Origin: Acidobacteriaceae bacterium
Lineage (GTDB): Bacteria > Acidobacteriota > Terriglobia > Terriglobales > Acidobacteriaceae
Direction of reading: 5' to 3'
Assembly (NCBI GenBank): GCA_025462885.1
Contig: JAOAPN010000004.1
Location: 699,122 to 763,121, forward strand
DNA length: 64,000 nt
The notes under the pieces were generated by a model. The model was not told the DNA's origin. It ran no database searches and was given only the letters and a program-made list of their open reading frames with translations. Below are positions 43,844-52,830 of this stretch, piece by piece (the first letter of the stretch is position 1; each line of letters opens with the position of its first letter). The position numbers and the translations under genes were made by a program.

Positions 43844-45199
43844 ATGTTTCGTAAGGTATTGATTGCCAATCGGGGAGAGATTGCGCTGCGCGTAATCAGC
43901 GCGTGCAAGGAGATGGGCATCCGGACGGTCGCGGTATATAGCGAAGCCGACCGGAACAGTCTCCACGTGCGCTTTGCGGATGAGGCAATCTGCATCGGGC
44001 CAAATCGGTCCGCGGAGAGCTACCTGAATGTGCCGGCGGTCATCTCCGCCGCAGAGATCGCGGATGTGGATGCGATCCATCCGGGGTATGGACTGCTCAG
44101 CGAGAACGCGAACTTTGCGGAGGTATGCCGGGCGTCCAATATCAAGTTCATTGGGCCCCCGCCTGAAGTGACGCGGATGATGGGCGAGAAGTCCACGGCG
44201 CGGCAGACCATGAAGAAGGCCAAGGTGCCGATCCTGCCGGGTTCGGATGGAGTCATCGCGGACGCGGATGAGGCGCTCGATTGGGCGAAGAGCGTTGGTT
44301 ACCCGGTCATTCTCAAGGCCGTAGCCGGCGGTGGCGGGCGCGGAATGCGCATCTGCCGCAATGCTGAAGAATTGCCTTCGATGTTCCATCAGGCCAGCAC
44401 TGAAGCCGCCAATGCTTTCGGCAACGGCGACATGTACATGGAGAAGTTCATCGAGCGGCCTCGCCACATCGAGTTCCAGGTACTGGCCGACGAGCACGGG
44501 AATGTAATGAGCCTGGGCGAGCGCGAGTGCTCGATTCAGCGACGCCACCAGAAGCTGATTGAAGAGGCTCCCAGCCTGCAGATCACTCCCAAGTTGCGTG
44601 CCGAACTGGGCAAGGTGATCGAGAAGTCGCTCCGGGATATCGGATACTGGAACGCCGGTACGATCGAGTTTTTGATGGATGAAGACGGCAAGATCTACTT
44701 CATCGAGATGAACACCCGTATCCAGGTGGAGCATTGTGTAACCGAGATGGTTACAGGGATCGATCTCGTCAAGGCTCAGTTGCGCATCGCTGCCGGCGAA
44801 AAGCTCAGCGCGATCATCACCAAGCCGGTCGAGATTCGTGGCCATGCCATCGAGTGCCGCATCAACGCAGAGCACCCGGAGAAATTCACTCCGAGCGCGG
44901 GTAAGATCACCGCCTTCAATCTGCCGGGCGGAAACGGCGTTCGCGTCGACACGGCGCAATATGCTGAGGGTGTCGTGCCGCCGTACTACGACTCATTGAT
45001 CGCTAAGCTGATCTGCCACGGGGCAGATCGTGAAGAGGCGATGAACAAGATGCAGCGTGCATTGAGCCAGTTCGTTGTGCAGGGAATTCATACGACCATT
45101 CCGCTGCACGAGAAGATCTTTGCGGATGCCGAATTCCGTTCGGGAGCCTTCGATACGAAGTTTATGGAGCGGTTCTTCGAGCGGCAGAAGCAGGGCTAA
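43844..45199 (+). CDS. accC: Biotin carboxylase subunit of acetyl-CoA carboxylase
   Basis: ATP-dependent carboxylation of AccB-biotin, the first half of the acetyl-CoA carboxylase reaction. The 451-residue ATP-grasp enzyme shows '[17 protein letters not shown]', the ATP-binding '[14 protein letters not shown]', '[14 protein letters not shown]', '[19 protein letters not shown]' and '[19 protein letters not shown]' (catalytic Glu/Asn/Arg). Length and motifs are standard. GGAAGG lies upstream of the ATG. The carboxyltransferase genes (accA, accD) are not in this window. Confidence 0.97.
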   Translation: MFRKVLIANRGEIALRVISACKEMGIRTVAVYSEADRNSLHVRFADEAICIGPNRSAESYLNVPAVISAAEIADVDAIHPGYGLLSENANFAEVCRASNIKFIGPPPEVTRMMGEKSTARQTMKKAKVPILPGSDGVIADADEALDWAKSVGYPVILKAVAGGGGRGMRICRNAEELPSMFHQASTEAANAFGNGDMYMEKFIERPRHIEFQVLADEHGNVMSLGERECSIQRRHQKLIEEAPSLQITPKLRAELGKVIEKSLRDIGYWNAGTIEFLMDEDGKIYFIEMNTRIQVEHCVTEMVTGIDLVKAQLRIAAGEKLSAIITKPVEIRGHAIECRINAEHPEKFTPSAGKITAFNLPGGNGVRVDTAQYAEGVVPPYYDSLIAKLICHGADREEAMNKMQRALSQFVVQGIHTTIPLHEKIFADAEFRSGAFDTKFMERFFERQKQG

Positions 45200-45210
45200 G
45201 GAGGCAGTCG

Positions 45211-45852
45211 GTGGGGCTGTCTCCGGTTTCTTTTCCAAAACTGTACGTGATCGCGGACGCCGAAGTTTTGACGCGGCGTGGGGAGGACCTGCGTTCGTTT
45301 GCGCTGGAACTTCGCGAGGCAGGGGTCGGCCTGCTGCAGTGGAGGAATAAGGCTGGCTCGCCGCAGGATGTGCTGGCCGGGGCAGCGACCTTACGGGAGG
45401 TATTTAAAGGTTCCGGCTGTCGGCTGATGATGAATGACCGGGCTGACTTCGCGGTACTCGCGGATTTCGGTGGGGTCCATGTCGGGCAGGGAGACCTCTT
45501 ACCGGAAGATGCCCGCCTGGTCGTTGGCTCGGATCGGTGGATCGGAGTCTCAACGCATCGCGACGAACAGGTCCGGCTGGCCGATCTCAGCAGCGCCGAT
45601 TACGTCGCGGTGGGCCCGGTCTTCGCGACAGGCACGAAGCTGGACGCAGAGCCGGTCGTGGGTCTCGAGGGAATCCGGCAAGCCCGGTCTCTGACCACCA
45701 AGCCTATCGTGGCGATCGGCGGAATTACGCGCCAGAACGCGCGAAGTGTCCTCGACGCCGGTGCCGATTCTGTCGCCATCATCAGCGGATTGTTTGCTCC
45801 GGGCGAGACGGTGCGGAAGGTGGCGGAAGACTTTCTCCGCATTTTGGGGTAG
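45211..45852 (+). CDS. thiE: Thiamine-phosphate synthase
   Basis: Joins the thiazole and pyrimidine moieties to make thiamine monophosphate. The 213-residue TIM barrel has 'LYVIADAE', 'VGLLQWRNKAG' (the QLREK-type pyrophosphate site), 'RLMMNDRADFA', 'VHVGQGDLLPEDAR', 'DYVAVGPVFATGTK' and 'PIVAIGGIT'. It starts at GTG 45211 with a strong AAGGAGG seven bases upstream. It lies 11 bases after accC and 11 bases before a permease gene, with no other thi genes nearby; its place in this run is unusual. Confidence 0.93.
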   Translation: MGLSPVSFPKLYVIADAEVLTRRGEDLRSFALELREAGVGLLQWRNKAGSPQDVLAGAATLREVFKGSGCRLMMNDRADFAVLADFGGVHVGQGDLLPEDARLVVGSDRWIGVSTHRDEQVRLADLSSADYVAVGPVFATGTKLDAEPVVGLEGIRQARSLTTKPIVAIGGITRQNARSVLDAGADSVAIISGLFAPGETVRKVAEDFLRILG

Positions 45853-45863
45853 AACAAGGGAAC

Positions 45864-47429
45864 GTGAATACAACAAGAACAAATGCAGAAGCGGGTGCTT
45901 CGGGTGCGCCTCTAAGTGGCAATTTGTCCGTAGGCCCGGACTCAGTCGCTGCGCCTCAGTTTATCCAGGGGATGGGACTTTTTTCTGCGACGGCGTTGGT
46001 GATGGGCTCCATGGTCGGGTCGGGCATCTTCATCGTGTCGGCGGATATGTCCCGTTCGCTGGGATCGCCGGCGCTTCTGATCGCGGCGTGGCTGGTGACG
46101 GCGGCGATGACGATCATCGGGGCACTCAGCTACGGCGAGCTTGCGGCGATGATGCCAAAGGCAGGCGGGCAGTACGTCTATCTGCGTGAGTCGCTCGGCC
46201 CCCTATGGGGCTTTCTCTACGGATGGACCCTGTTCCTGGTGATCCAGACCGGCACAATTGCCGCCGTCGGAGTTGGCTTCGGCAAGTTTCTGGGTGTGTT
46301 CTTTCCATCCATCAACACCAGCAATTGGATACTGCATATCGGAACGGGAAAGATTGGTCTGAATACAGCCAATCTCGCTGCGATTGTGGTGATTACGCTG
46401 TTGACGATTCTGAATACGCTGGGCGTCAAGATGGGCGCGGCGATCCAGAACCTGTTTACCTCTGCGAAGGTATTGGCGCTGGCTGCCGTCGTGATGGTGG
46501 GAGTGCTCGTAAGTGATCCGGCGGCCGTTGCGGCCAACTTTGGCGCAGGCTGGCATAACTTCTGGGCCGGTTCAGGCTGGGATGTTTTGCATGCAGCCGA
46601 GGCGGGTTCAAAGACGGGCGATTTTGTCGGACTGCTGACGATTCTGGCGATCGTGCAGGTGGGCTCGCTGTTCAGTGCGGACGCCTGGAACAACGTCACC
46701 TTCACGGCTGGCGAAATTCGGAATCCCAAGCGGAACCTGCCGCTGTCACTGGCCATCGGTACCGGAGTTGTCCTGCTCCTTTACGTCGCCTGCAACTTTG
46801 TCTATCTGAGTGTTCTACCCTTGGCGGGTGATCCTTCTGCGACGACCATTGCAGGCCGCGGTATCCAGTTTGCCACCGAAGATCGCGTGGCCACGGCGGT
46901 AATGGAGCGGGCTTTCAGTGGCCTTGGCGCGAAGCTGATGGCTGCGGCTATTTTGATTTCGACCTTCGGCTGCGCGAATGGGATGCTGCTGTCCGGCGCT
47001 CGCGTGTACTACGCGATGAGCCGGGACGGCTTGTTCTTCAAGAGCGTCGGGAAGTTGAGTGAGAAGAGCAAGACGCCGGTGAACTCGCTGTGGGTGCAAT
47101 GGGCCTGGACCTGCCTACTGTGCCTCTCCGGGAGCTATGGGCAGTTGCTGGACTACGTCATCTTTGCCGTCCTGATCTTCTATATCCTTACGATAGTCGG
47201 ACTGTTCGTGCTGCGGCGGACCAAACCGGATGCAGTACGACCTTACAAGGCGTTCGGGTATCCAGTGCTGCCGGCGTTGTATATCGTGATGGCGACGTGG
47301 ATTTGTGTTGTACTCTTGCGATACAAACCTCAATACACATGGCCTGGTCTGATCATCGTTCTGCTGGGTGTACCGGTGTACCTGGTATGGCGGCGGAACG
47401 GGCAGAGTGCGGATGTTGCTGCGACGTGA
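45864..47429 (+). CDS. APC-superfamily amino acid permease
   Basis: A 521-residue inner-membrane transporter of the amino acid-polyamine-organocation superfamily with about 12 helices. Family features are 'LVMGSMVGSGIFIVSADMSR' (the helix 1 break with G-S-G), 'AMMPKAGGQYVYLRESLGPL' and 'FSADAWNNVTFTAGEIRNPK'. The GTG at 45864 is preferred: it has AAGGG upstream and follows thiE by 11 bases, whereas the ORF's earlier start lies inside thiE. The first 33 residues are polar and Gly/Ser-rich. The substrate is unknown. Confidence 0.9.
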   Translation: MNTTRTNAEAGASGAPLSGNLSVGPDSVAAPQFIQGMGLFSATALVMGSMVGSGIFIVSADMSRSLGSPALLIAAWLVTAAMTIIGALSYGELAAMMPKAGGQYVYLRESLGPLWGFLYGWTLFLVIQTGTIAAVGVGFGKFLGVFFPSINTSNWILHIGTGKIGLNTANLAAIVVITLLTILNTLGVKMGAAIQNLFTSAKVLALAAVVMVGVLVSDPAAVAANFGAGWHNFWAGSGWDVLHAAEAGSKTGDFVGLLTILAIVQVGSLFSADAWNNVTFTAGEIRNPKRNLPLSLAIGTGVVLLLYVACNFVYLSVLPLAGDPSATTIAGRGIQFATEDRVATAVMERAFSGLGAKLMAAAILISTFGCANGMLLSGARVYYAMSRDGLFFKSVGKLSEKSKTPVNSLWVQWAWTCLLCLSGSYGQLLDYVIFAVLIFYILTIVGLFVLRRTKPDAVRPYKAFGYPVLPALYIVMATWICVVLLRYKPQYTWPGLIIVLLGVPVYLVWRRNGQSADVAAT

Positions 47430-47482
47430 GATCGAAATGAGCTGGTCGTTTTAAATTTCCAGAAGGAATGAATAGGGGAAGC

Positions 47483-49084
47483 ATGGCAAATTTGTTTGCG
47501 AAGAAGTCAATGAACGTGCTGATGGAAGAGGCTGCGGAAGAAGGCTCGCAGACTCTGGAACGATCGCTTGGACCGGTCCAACTGACGGCGCTGGGCATCG
47601 GCGCGGTCATTGGAGCGGGCATCTTTGTGCTGAGCGGTCTGGGAGCGCAGACGGCAGGACCGGCGTTGATGCTCTCGTTCGTCCTGAGCGGTCTGGGATG
47701 CGCCTTTGCAGGACTTTGTTATGCGGAGTTTGCGGCCATGATCCCGCTGGCCGGATCGGCCTACACCTATGCCTACGCCACCCTGGGCGAGCTGATCGCC
47801 TGGATCATCGGATGGGACCTCACGCTGGAGTACGCGATGGGCGCCAGCACGGTGAGTTCCGGCTGGTCGAATCACTTTGTGGAGTTTCTGAACATCTTCG
47901 GAATCAAGTTTCCCCTGTGGATGGCCTATGACCACTGGACCGGACTCAAGACGGCGACCGATACGATTGCGCGGCAGATGGTTCACACTGCGGATTCCTC
48001 TTTGGTCCCGGGAACGCCTGCGTTCAGCAACGCCCTGGATGCCGTGAAGGCTGCCTCTTCCACGGAGTTGGTGACCAAGGCGCATGTATTGCTGAATGCT
48101 CCGAAAGTATTCGGCGTTGAGATTGGCTTCAACCTGCCGGCGTTCATCATTGCATTGATTGTCACGGCAGTACTGGTGATCGGAATCAAGGAAAGCGCGA
48201 AGTTCAATGCGACCATCGTAGCCATGAAGGTTGCTGTCGTGCTGTTCGTGCTGGGTCTCGGATCGCACTATGTGAATCCCGCGAACTGGGGACACGATTG
48301 GAGCACGTTCGCTCCGGCTGGCTTCGGGGGAATCGGATTGGCGGCGGGATTGATTTTCTTCTCGTACATCGGCTTCGATGCAGTCTCGACTACAGCGCAG
48401 GAGGCCAAGAATCCTCAGCGCGATCTGCCGATCGGCATCATCGTCTCGCTGACGATCTGCACGGTTCTCTATATCGGCGTTGCTGCGGTGCTGACGGGTA
48501 TGGTGCCGTGGCATGAAGTCAATATCGAAGCCCCGATCGCCCGTGCGTTCCTGGATCACAACCTTGGATGGGCTGCGGACATTATCACGCTGGGCGCACT
48601 GGCCGGTCTGACGAGCGTGATGCTGGTGATGCTGCTCGGTCAATCGCGCGTTCTATATGCGATGGCGCATGACGGCCTGCTCCCCCGGAAGTTCTTCGGA
48701 GATATTCATCCCAGGTTCCGGACGCCGTGGAAGGCTACGATTCTGGCTGGTCTGCTGGCTGCGATTGTAGGCAGCGTTACGCCGATCGACGATATCGGCA
48801 AGATGGTCAATATTGGAACGCTGCTGGCCTTCGTGATCGTCTGCATTGCGATCATGGTGCTACGCAAGAAGGACCCGAATCGCGCTCGTCCCTTCAAGAC
48901 CCCGTTTGTTCCGCTGGTACCGATTCTCGGCATCCTGTTCAACGGCTACATGATGTACAAGCTGGGAATGTGGAACTGGATCCGTCTGATCGTGTGGCTG
49001 GTGATTGGCTTGTTCGTCTATTTCGGCTACAGCAAGAGCCATAGCCGGGTGCAGGCTCGCGAGGCTGCGGGAACCAACGACTAA
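47483..49084 (+). CDS. APC-superfamily cationic amino acid transporter-like permease
   Basis: A 533-residue transporter with 12-14 helices of the cationic amino acid transporter (CAT) type. Features are 'LGIGAVIGAGIFVLSGLGAQ', 'CYAEFAAMIPLAGSAYTYAY', 'WIIGWDLTLEYAMGASTVSS', 'FFSYIGFDAVSTTAQEAKNP' and 'RKKDPNRARPFKTPFVPLVP'. The ATG at 47483 follows AGGGGA closely; an in-frame ATG 15 bases earlier is possible. A 20-residue acidic N-terminal helix ('MEEAAEEGSQTLERSLG') is typical. Its substrate is unknown. A UUCG-loop terminator follows, inside the end of the convergent gene. Confidence 0.92.
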   Translation: MANLFAKKSMNVLMEEAAEEGSQTLERSLGPVQLTALGIGAVIGAGIFVLSGLGAQTAGPALMLSFVLSGLGCAFAGLCYAEFAAMIPLAGSAYTYAYATLGELIAWIIGWDLTLEYAMGASTVSSGWSNHFVEFLNIFGIKFPLWMAYDHWTGLKTATDTIARQMVHTADSSLVPGTPAFSNALDAVKAASSTELVTKAHVLLNAPKVFGVEIGFNLPAFIIALIVTAVLVIGIKESAKFNATIVAMKVAVVLFVLGLGSHYVNPANWGHDWSTFAPAGFGGIGLAAGLIFFSYIGFDAVSTTAQEAKNPQRDLPIGIIVSLTICTVLYIGVAAVLTGMVPWHEVNIEAPIARAFLDHNLGWAADIITLGALAGLTSVMLVMLLGQSRVLYAMAHDGLLPRKFFGDIHPRFRTPWKATILAGLLAAIVGSVTPIDDIGKMVNIGTLLAFVIVCIAIMVLRKKDPNRARPFKTPFVPLVPILGILFNGYMMYKLGMWNWIRLIVWLVIGLFVYFGYSKSHSRVQAREAAGTND

Positions 49085-49093
49085 CCTGAAACC

Positions 49094-51742
49094 TCAGCGC
49101 TGTGAAACAGAGACGTCCGGCTTCGGCTGGGCGTCTTTTTGTTTGCGAACCTGGGGCGGTTCAGAGCCGATTGCTGGTGGAGTCGACGGAATCGGAAGGA
49201 CCGGGATAGTCGCGGAGTTCTTTGAGTTGGCGTCGTCGCGGAGACGGACGTAGAGAGTCGTCGTCGCCGGACGGTTGGCGGAGAGGTTCGTTGGGAGACC
49301 GGCAGGCCGCGGCACGGAGAGGGTGGAAGCTACGAAGCCCTCTGGAACAGACGTGGGTGAGGTAAAGGCTTCGTCCGAGGCTACGGAGTCGAGCAGATAA
49401 AGATCGGTGCCAGTGAGGGTGCAGGGCGCAGCCGCCTCCGCTGGGCAGAGGAGGTTGGTCAGGGTAGGCAGACGCACGAGAGTGGCAAGAGGAAGCCATG
49501 CTCCCGGTAGCCCGTCGGTGGTTCCGTCAGGAACGATGGCTCGGAGGCGCAGGGGACCGAAGGCAGAGGTTCCGAAGGACTTGAAGGCATCGAAGGTTGC
49601 GAGGATAGTGTGGGGGTTCTGCAGCACGAGAGTGCCAGTGGCAAGAGAGAGCTCGGTGTGGAGGGTCTCATCGGCGTTGGCGATCTCAATCTTTCCGGTG
49701 CGGGGAAAGGCGGAGCTGGACTTGAGGGAAAAAGTGAGTTTTTGCGTCGTCGGCAGGTCGTCTTCGTCGCCAAGGCGGAGGACCGAGTCGGCGGGGCGGC
49801 CCATGTTGCGGCTCAGCAAGGTCACGTTGGGACGCGCCGCGGCTACCGTCACGGAAAGGACGAGGTTGCGACCGTCCTTGAGCGCAATGCTGGCGTTGAT
49901 CTTCTCGCCGACTTTGAGCTTCGGGGCGGCTGCCGAGGCAGGCAACACAAGCTCAAGCGATCCCGGCGTCCGAGGGACTCCATCCTCCTGAGGGACAGGG
50001 GTAAAGGTGACGTCGGCCATGCTGATCTGCTGGACCTGAAAAAGGTTTTTCCCGGTAGCGGAGAGGGAAGTGTCTCCAGCATGAAATTCGAGAGCGGTAA
50101 GGGTAGCGGGCTCGGCGAAGGTCTTTGCTCCGACGATGGCGGGCGAATCTGCGCCAAACTGGTGAACCGCGATCTGGAGTTTGCCGGGGTCTTCCGCCTT
50201 CAGGGTAAGATTCAGCTCGACGATGTTGGCATGTTCGGCGGCTTTCCACTTGATGTCGGTGGAGCTGCCGGGAGACGATTCGAGGCTGACTGACTCTACG
50301 CAGGCATTGCCGTTGGAGGCCAGGAGCACATGGTTTTCGTGCCCGGCAATAAGCGGATCATCGGATGCGAGACGCCAGTTTGCGCCCGGTATGTTCTGGA
50401 GGGGCACAGTGGGGCCGATGAAGCTATCGAAGCCCCAGGAGCCGCTTACTGTACCAGTGATGGTGGGGGTACCCGGTGTCGTCTGCTGAATGTCGGGCTT
50501 GGGGGCGTCCTTTTGCGTCTCTGCCGCCTGGGCCTGCGCCGCCTCTGTCTCCGTAGGGGTTGGAAGGGGCTTGCGATCGGGATTTCGATTGATGATGAGG
50601 CCGCCCTGGTACGCGTCGGGGACGAGAGGAATGTCAGCCGCTGTGGCCTTGGTATTGAGGTGGAGTACGAGGTCATGCGCGTAGCTGGTGGAGAAGACGA
50701 GCGGCGCACCTTCCAGGGGCAGGACGACCTTCGGCTTGAGCAGGCAAGTCACAAGGTTGGGGTTGGACGGACGCAGCGGGGGTGGCACAGACTTCTGAAC
50801 CGAAGGCAGGCCGATCACTATCACGGACTTCGGATTGCGGAAGGACGGCGGTGTATTCAACCGGAGATTGAGGGCTTCTTTTTCAGGAGAAGAGATCGCT
50901 GGAATGTACTGGTATTGTGCGCTGTGAAGACCTCCCAAAATACGGAAGAGATCGACGACGGCACCGACGTAGGCGCTGTACGAACCGCCTCCCGCCATCC
51001 CGGTATAACTGGCGGCGGTGATGAAGTCGGAGTTCGGACCGTTCGAGAGGCTGGCGATGACGCTCTGGGCATGGCCGTCGTCAAGCAGCGTCTGGTTGCC
51101 GGACTGCGTGAGGCAGTTGTACTGGAGGTCGACCGAGCGTTTGAAGCAGTCGTCATTCGGCTTCAGATTGAGCGTGCGGGCAAGCAGGGTTGAGTGGTCG
51201 GCCAGTGCTTTGGCGTCGGACGGTGGCACCTGGCGCATGGAGGCAACGTACTTCTCGATACGGGCTTGCTCGAAACCTGCCTCGGCGAGGTCCTGGGAAG
51301 CCCGGACAAAGATGCCGGGACGACCGCGGACCGCTTTCTTCAGAGTCGTAAAGTCGCCACCGGTCTCAGGGGCGAGGAAAAGGATGACCTGCTGCGCTTC
51401 GTCCGGAACGACGACGCTGACGCCTTCTTCCGTGACGGTGTGGTTCCAGGTCTCGATCTTGGTGAACCAGTTGTCCGGCGGCGGATTGGTTGTGCCGCGC
51501 AGGAAGGCGCAGATCAGGAGGTAGTGCACGGACTGCGTTGGAGGCAGATCCGGGTGCAGCCAGATCTTGTCGCCAGGCTGGAAGTTTGGGACGTAGGCAA
51601 TGGGGAGTGTCTTGCCGGCGCGCGTGACGCGGATATCGATCTTTGGACCTGCAAGATCGAAGCGGGCTGCCTGGGCGCGCGCGAGCTGGCAGGATGGCAG
51701 AAAGAGCAGCAAGAGCGGCAGTCGGCGAAGGAGCTTGGCCAT
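49094..51742 (-). CDS. Large secreted protein of unknown function
   Basis: An 882-residue exported protein that matches no family I recognise. A signal peptide ('LRRLPLLLLFLPSCQLARAQ') is followed by a mixed domain (about 25-330) with 'KIDIRVTRAGKTLPIAYVPN', 'VIASLSNGPNSDFITAASYT' and 'YVGAVVDLFRILGGLH', then a proline-rich central part (about 380-430) and long beta-rich repeats ('LVLSVTVAAARPNVTLLSRN', 'NLTLKAEDPGKLQIAVHQF') that look like immunoglobulin-like or adhesin-type sandwiches. No catalytic motif was seen. It converges with the permease gene, and its last codons carry that gene's terminator. Confidence 0.75.
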   Translation of the reverse strand: MAKLLRRLPLLLLFLPSCQLARAQAARFDLAGPKIDIRVTRAGKTLPIAYVPNFQPGDKIWLHPDLPPTQSVHYLLICAFLRGTTNPPPDNWFTKIETWNHTVTEEGVSVVVPDEAQQVILFLAPETGGDFTTLKKAVRGRPGIFVRASQDLAEAGFEQARIEKYVASMRQVPPSDAKALADHSTLLARTLNLKPNDDCFKRSVDLQYNCLTQSGNQTLLDDGHAQSVIASLSNGPNSDFITAASYTGMAGGGSYSAYVGAVVDLFRILGGLHSAQYQYIPAISSPEKEALNLRLNTPPSFRNPKSVIVIGLPSVQKSVPPPLRPSNPNLVTCLLKPKVVLPLEGAPLVFSTSYAHDLVLHLNTKATAADIPLVPDAYQGGLIINRNPDRKPLPTPTETEAAQAQAAETQKDAPKPDIQQTTPGTPTITGTVSGSWGFDSFIGPTVPLQNIPGANWRLASDDPLIAGHENHVLLASNGNACVESVSLESSPGSSTDIKWKAAEHANIVELNLTLKAEDPGKLQIAVHQFGADSPAIVGAKTFAEPATLTALEFHAGDTSLSATGKNLFQVQQISMADVTFTPVPQEDGVPRTPGSLELVLPASAAAPKLKVGEKINASIALKDGRNLVLSVTVAAARPNVTLLSRNMGRPADSVLRLGDEDDLPTTQKLTFSLKSSSAFPRTGKIEIANADETLHTELSLATGTLVLQNPHTILATFDAFKSFGTSAFGPLRLRAIVPDGTTDGLPGAWLPLATLVRLPTLTNLLCPAEAAAPCTLTGTDLYLLDSVASDEAFTSPTSVPEGFVASTLSVPRPAGLPTNLSANRPATTTLYVRLRDDANSKNSATIPVLPIPSTPPAIGSEPPQVRKQKDAQPKPDVSVSQR
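49111..49140 (+). terminator. UUCG-loop terminator of the CAT-like permease, inside the convergent gene
   Basis: An 11-base stem with two G-T wobble pairs, AGACGTCCGGC (49111-49121) and GCTGGGCGTCT (49126-49136), with a TTCG tetraloop and a following TTTT. It lies within the last codons of the minus-strand 882-residue gene (stop at 49094). Confidence 0.85.
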
Positions 51743-51836
51743 AGATCTAGTTTAGACGGCTGAAAGAGATGTAGGGGGCGAAGTGCTCCTCACAGGGAAC
51801 TGAACGGGTTGGGTCATTCCGATAGAAACATTTTCC

Positions 51837-51855
51837 GAGAAGAACGGTTCTTCTC
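51837..51855. promoter_or_regulatory. 19-base perfect palindrome upstream of the DNase II cassette
   Basis: GAGAAGAAC (51837-51845), one central base, GTTCTTCTC (51847-51855): a perfect 9-base dyad. It is 21 bases upstream of the -35 of the predicted promoter (51877). Symmetry and position suit a dimeric regulator; the regulator is unknown. Confidence 0.5.
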
Positions 51856-51876
51856 TAACCATTGATAGGAAACATC

Positions 51877-51905
51877 TTGCCCATGCTCGACGACGATGCT
51901 AATAT
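51877..51905 (+). promoter_or_regulatory. Predicted promoter of the DNase II cassette
   Basis: TTGCCC (51877-51882), a 17-base spacer and TAATAT (51900-51905). A start near 51912 would leave a leader of about 40 bases before the ATG at 51953. The -35 is only partly consensus. Confidence 0.5.
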
Positions 51906-51952
51906 TTGCCGACCATCCGGCCCCCTCCCTGAACAGGTACCAAAAGAACACC

Positions 51953-52297
51953 ATGCGAATTCTTTCCATCCTTCATTTCGAGGTTTGGTCTTTTCTCTGC
52001 GTCCTCGGCGGAATGATCGTGTATCGCCTGCTGACCCGACAGATTGATATGGGGGGCATCTTTGCGCGCAAAGATGGTTCGGAAGCCGCAAGCCCGGAGC
52101 GAATTCAATTGCTGCTCTCGACGCTGGGCTTGAGTGTGCAATATCTGGGACAGGTCTGGCATACCCCGGACGGGAAAATGCCAGAGATAAGCCGGGATTG
52201 GCTGATGGTGTTTGGGGGCAGCAGCGGGATCTATGTCGGCGTGAAGGCGCTGACGATGTTTGCAGGAAAAGGAACGAATCAGGAGCGTATACGATGA
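51953..52297 (+). CDS. Three-helix membrane protein, first of a paralogous pair
   Basis: A 114-residue protein of unknown function from the ATG at 51953, with predicted helices at about 9-26 ('FEVWSFLCVLGGMIVYRL'), 51-68 ('IQLLLSTLGLSVQYLGQV') and 83-100 ('WLMVFGGSSGIYVGVKAL'). Between helices 1 and 2 lies 'RQIDMGGIFARKDGSEAASPE', and before helix 3 'GKMPEISRD'. The next gene has the same layout and related motifs, so the two are tandem paralogues. The stop overlaps the next start by four bases (ATGA). An upstream in-frame ATG (51896) has no support. Confidence 0.7.
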   Translation: MRILSILHFEVWSFLCVLGGMIVYRLLTRQIDMGGIFARKDGSEAASPERIQLLLSTLGLSVQYLGQVWHTPDGKMPEISRDWLMVFGGSSGIYVGVKALTMFAGKGTNQERIR

Positions 52298-52776
52298 GTG
52301 CTTTTTTAATGACGATGAATTCTGGTCTGATGACGGTGTGCGGCTACATCGTATGCGGCTTTGTCGGGGCTATCGGTGCGACGATCCTCTGGTACATCTG
52401 GACGGACAAAATCGACCTGTGCGGAGTGCTGAATGAGGTGAATGGAACAGCGAGCATGTCGCGGTTGCAACTGCTGATCTTCACGTTCGTGATTGCGGTG
52501 AGCTTCTTCGAACTGGTGGAGAAGGGAACGATGAGCGGAGGCGGACTGCCGGACATCCCGAACGGCGTGCTGACGCTGTTGGGAATCAGCGCGAGTACCT
52601 ATGCGGTCGGCAAGGGGATTTCGTATAGCCGGACGGAAGGGGTCACGTCGCCGAGGGAACGCACCGAAGCTCTCGACACCCGCACGAAGGGTGCAACGGA
52701 AGCAGCGGCTGCGAATACCAATCCGGTCGTACTGGCCAAAGAAGCGATCGTGATGAATGAGCCGAAGCAGGACTGA
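52294..52776 (+). CDS. Three-helix membrane protein, second of a paralogous pair
   Basis: A 160-residue protein of unknown function with AGGAG eight bases before its ATG, which overlaps the previous stop. Helices lie at about 15-36 ('VCGYIVCGFVGAIGATILWY'), 57-73 ('RLQLLIFTFVIAVSFFELVE') and 87-103 ('NGVLTLLGISASTYAVGKGI'). The motifs 'KIDLCGVLNEVNGTASMSRLQ' and 'GGLPDIPNGV' match the first protein (IDMGG...DG..AS..R.Q and .MPEI.). A hydrophilic tail of about 50 residues is added. The DNase II gene follows 54 bases downstream, presumably in the same transcript. Confidence 0.75.
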   Translation: MSAFLMTMNSGLMTVCGYIVCGFVGAIGATILWYIWTDKIDLCGVLNEVNGTASMSRLQLLIFTFVIAVSFFELVEKGTMSGGGLPDIPNGVLTLLGISASTYAVGKGISYSRTEGVTSPRERTEALDTRTKGATEAAAANTNPVVLAKEAIVMNEPKQD

Positions 52777-52830
52777 AGTAGCGTAGTGAAGGATTCGCGG
52801 CTGGCAGGACAGGACGAGGTGAGATAGCCG

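Noticed and set aside
43811..44959. 382-codon minus-strand frame opposite accC
   Set aside because: accC is certain from its motifs; the antisense frame is composition-driven.
45537..45863. Upstream extension of the permease frame into thiE
   Set aside because: It lies inside thiE in another frame; the GTG at 45864 with AAGGG upstream begins the plausible protein.
47507..48643. 378-codon minus-strand frame opposite the CAT-like permease
   Set aside because: Arg/Gln-rich shadow of a membrane protein gene.
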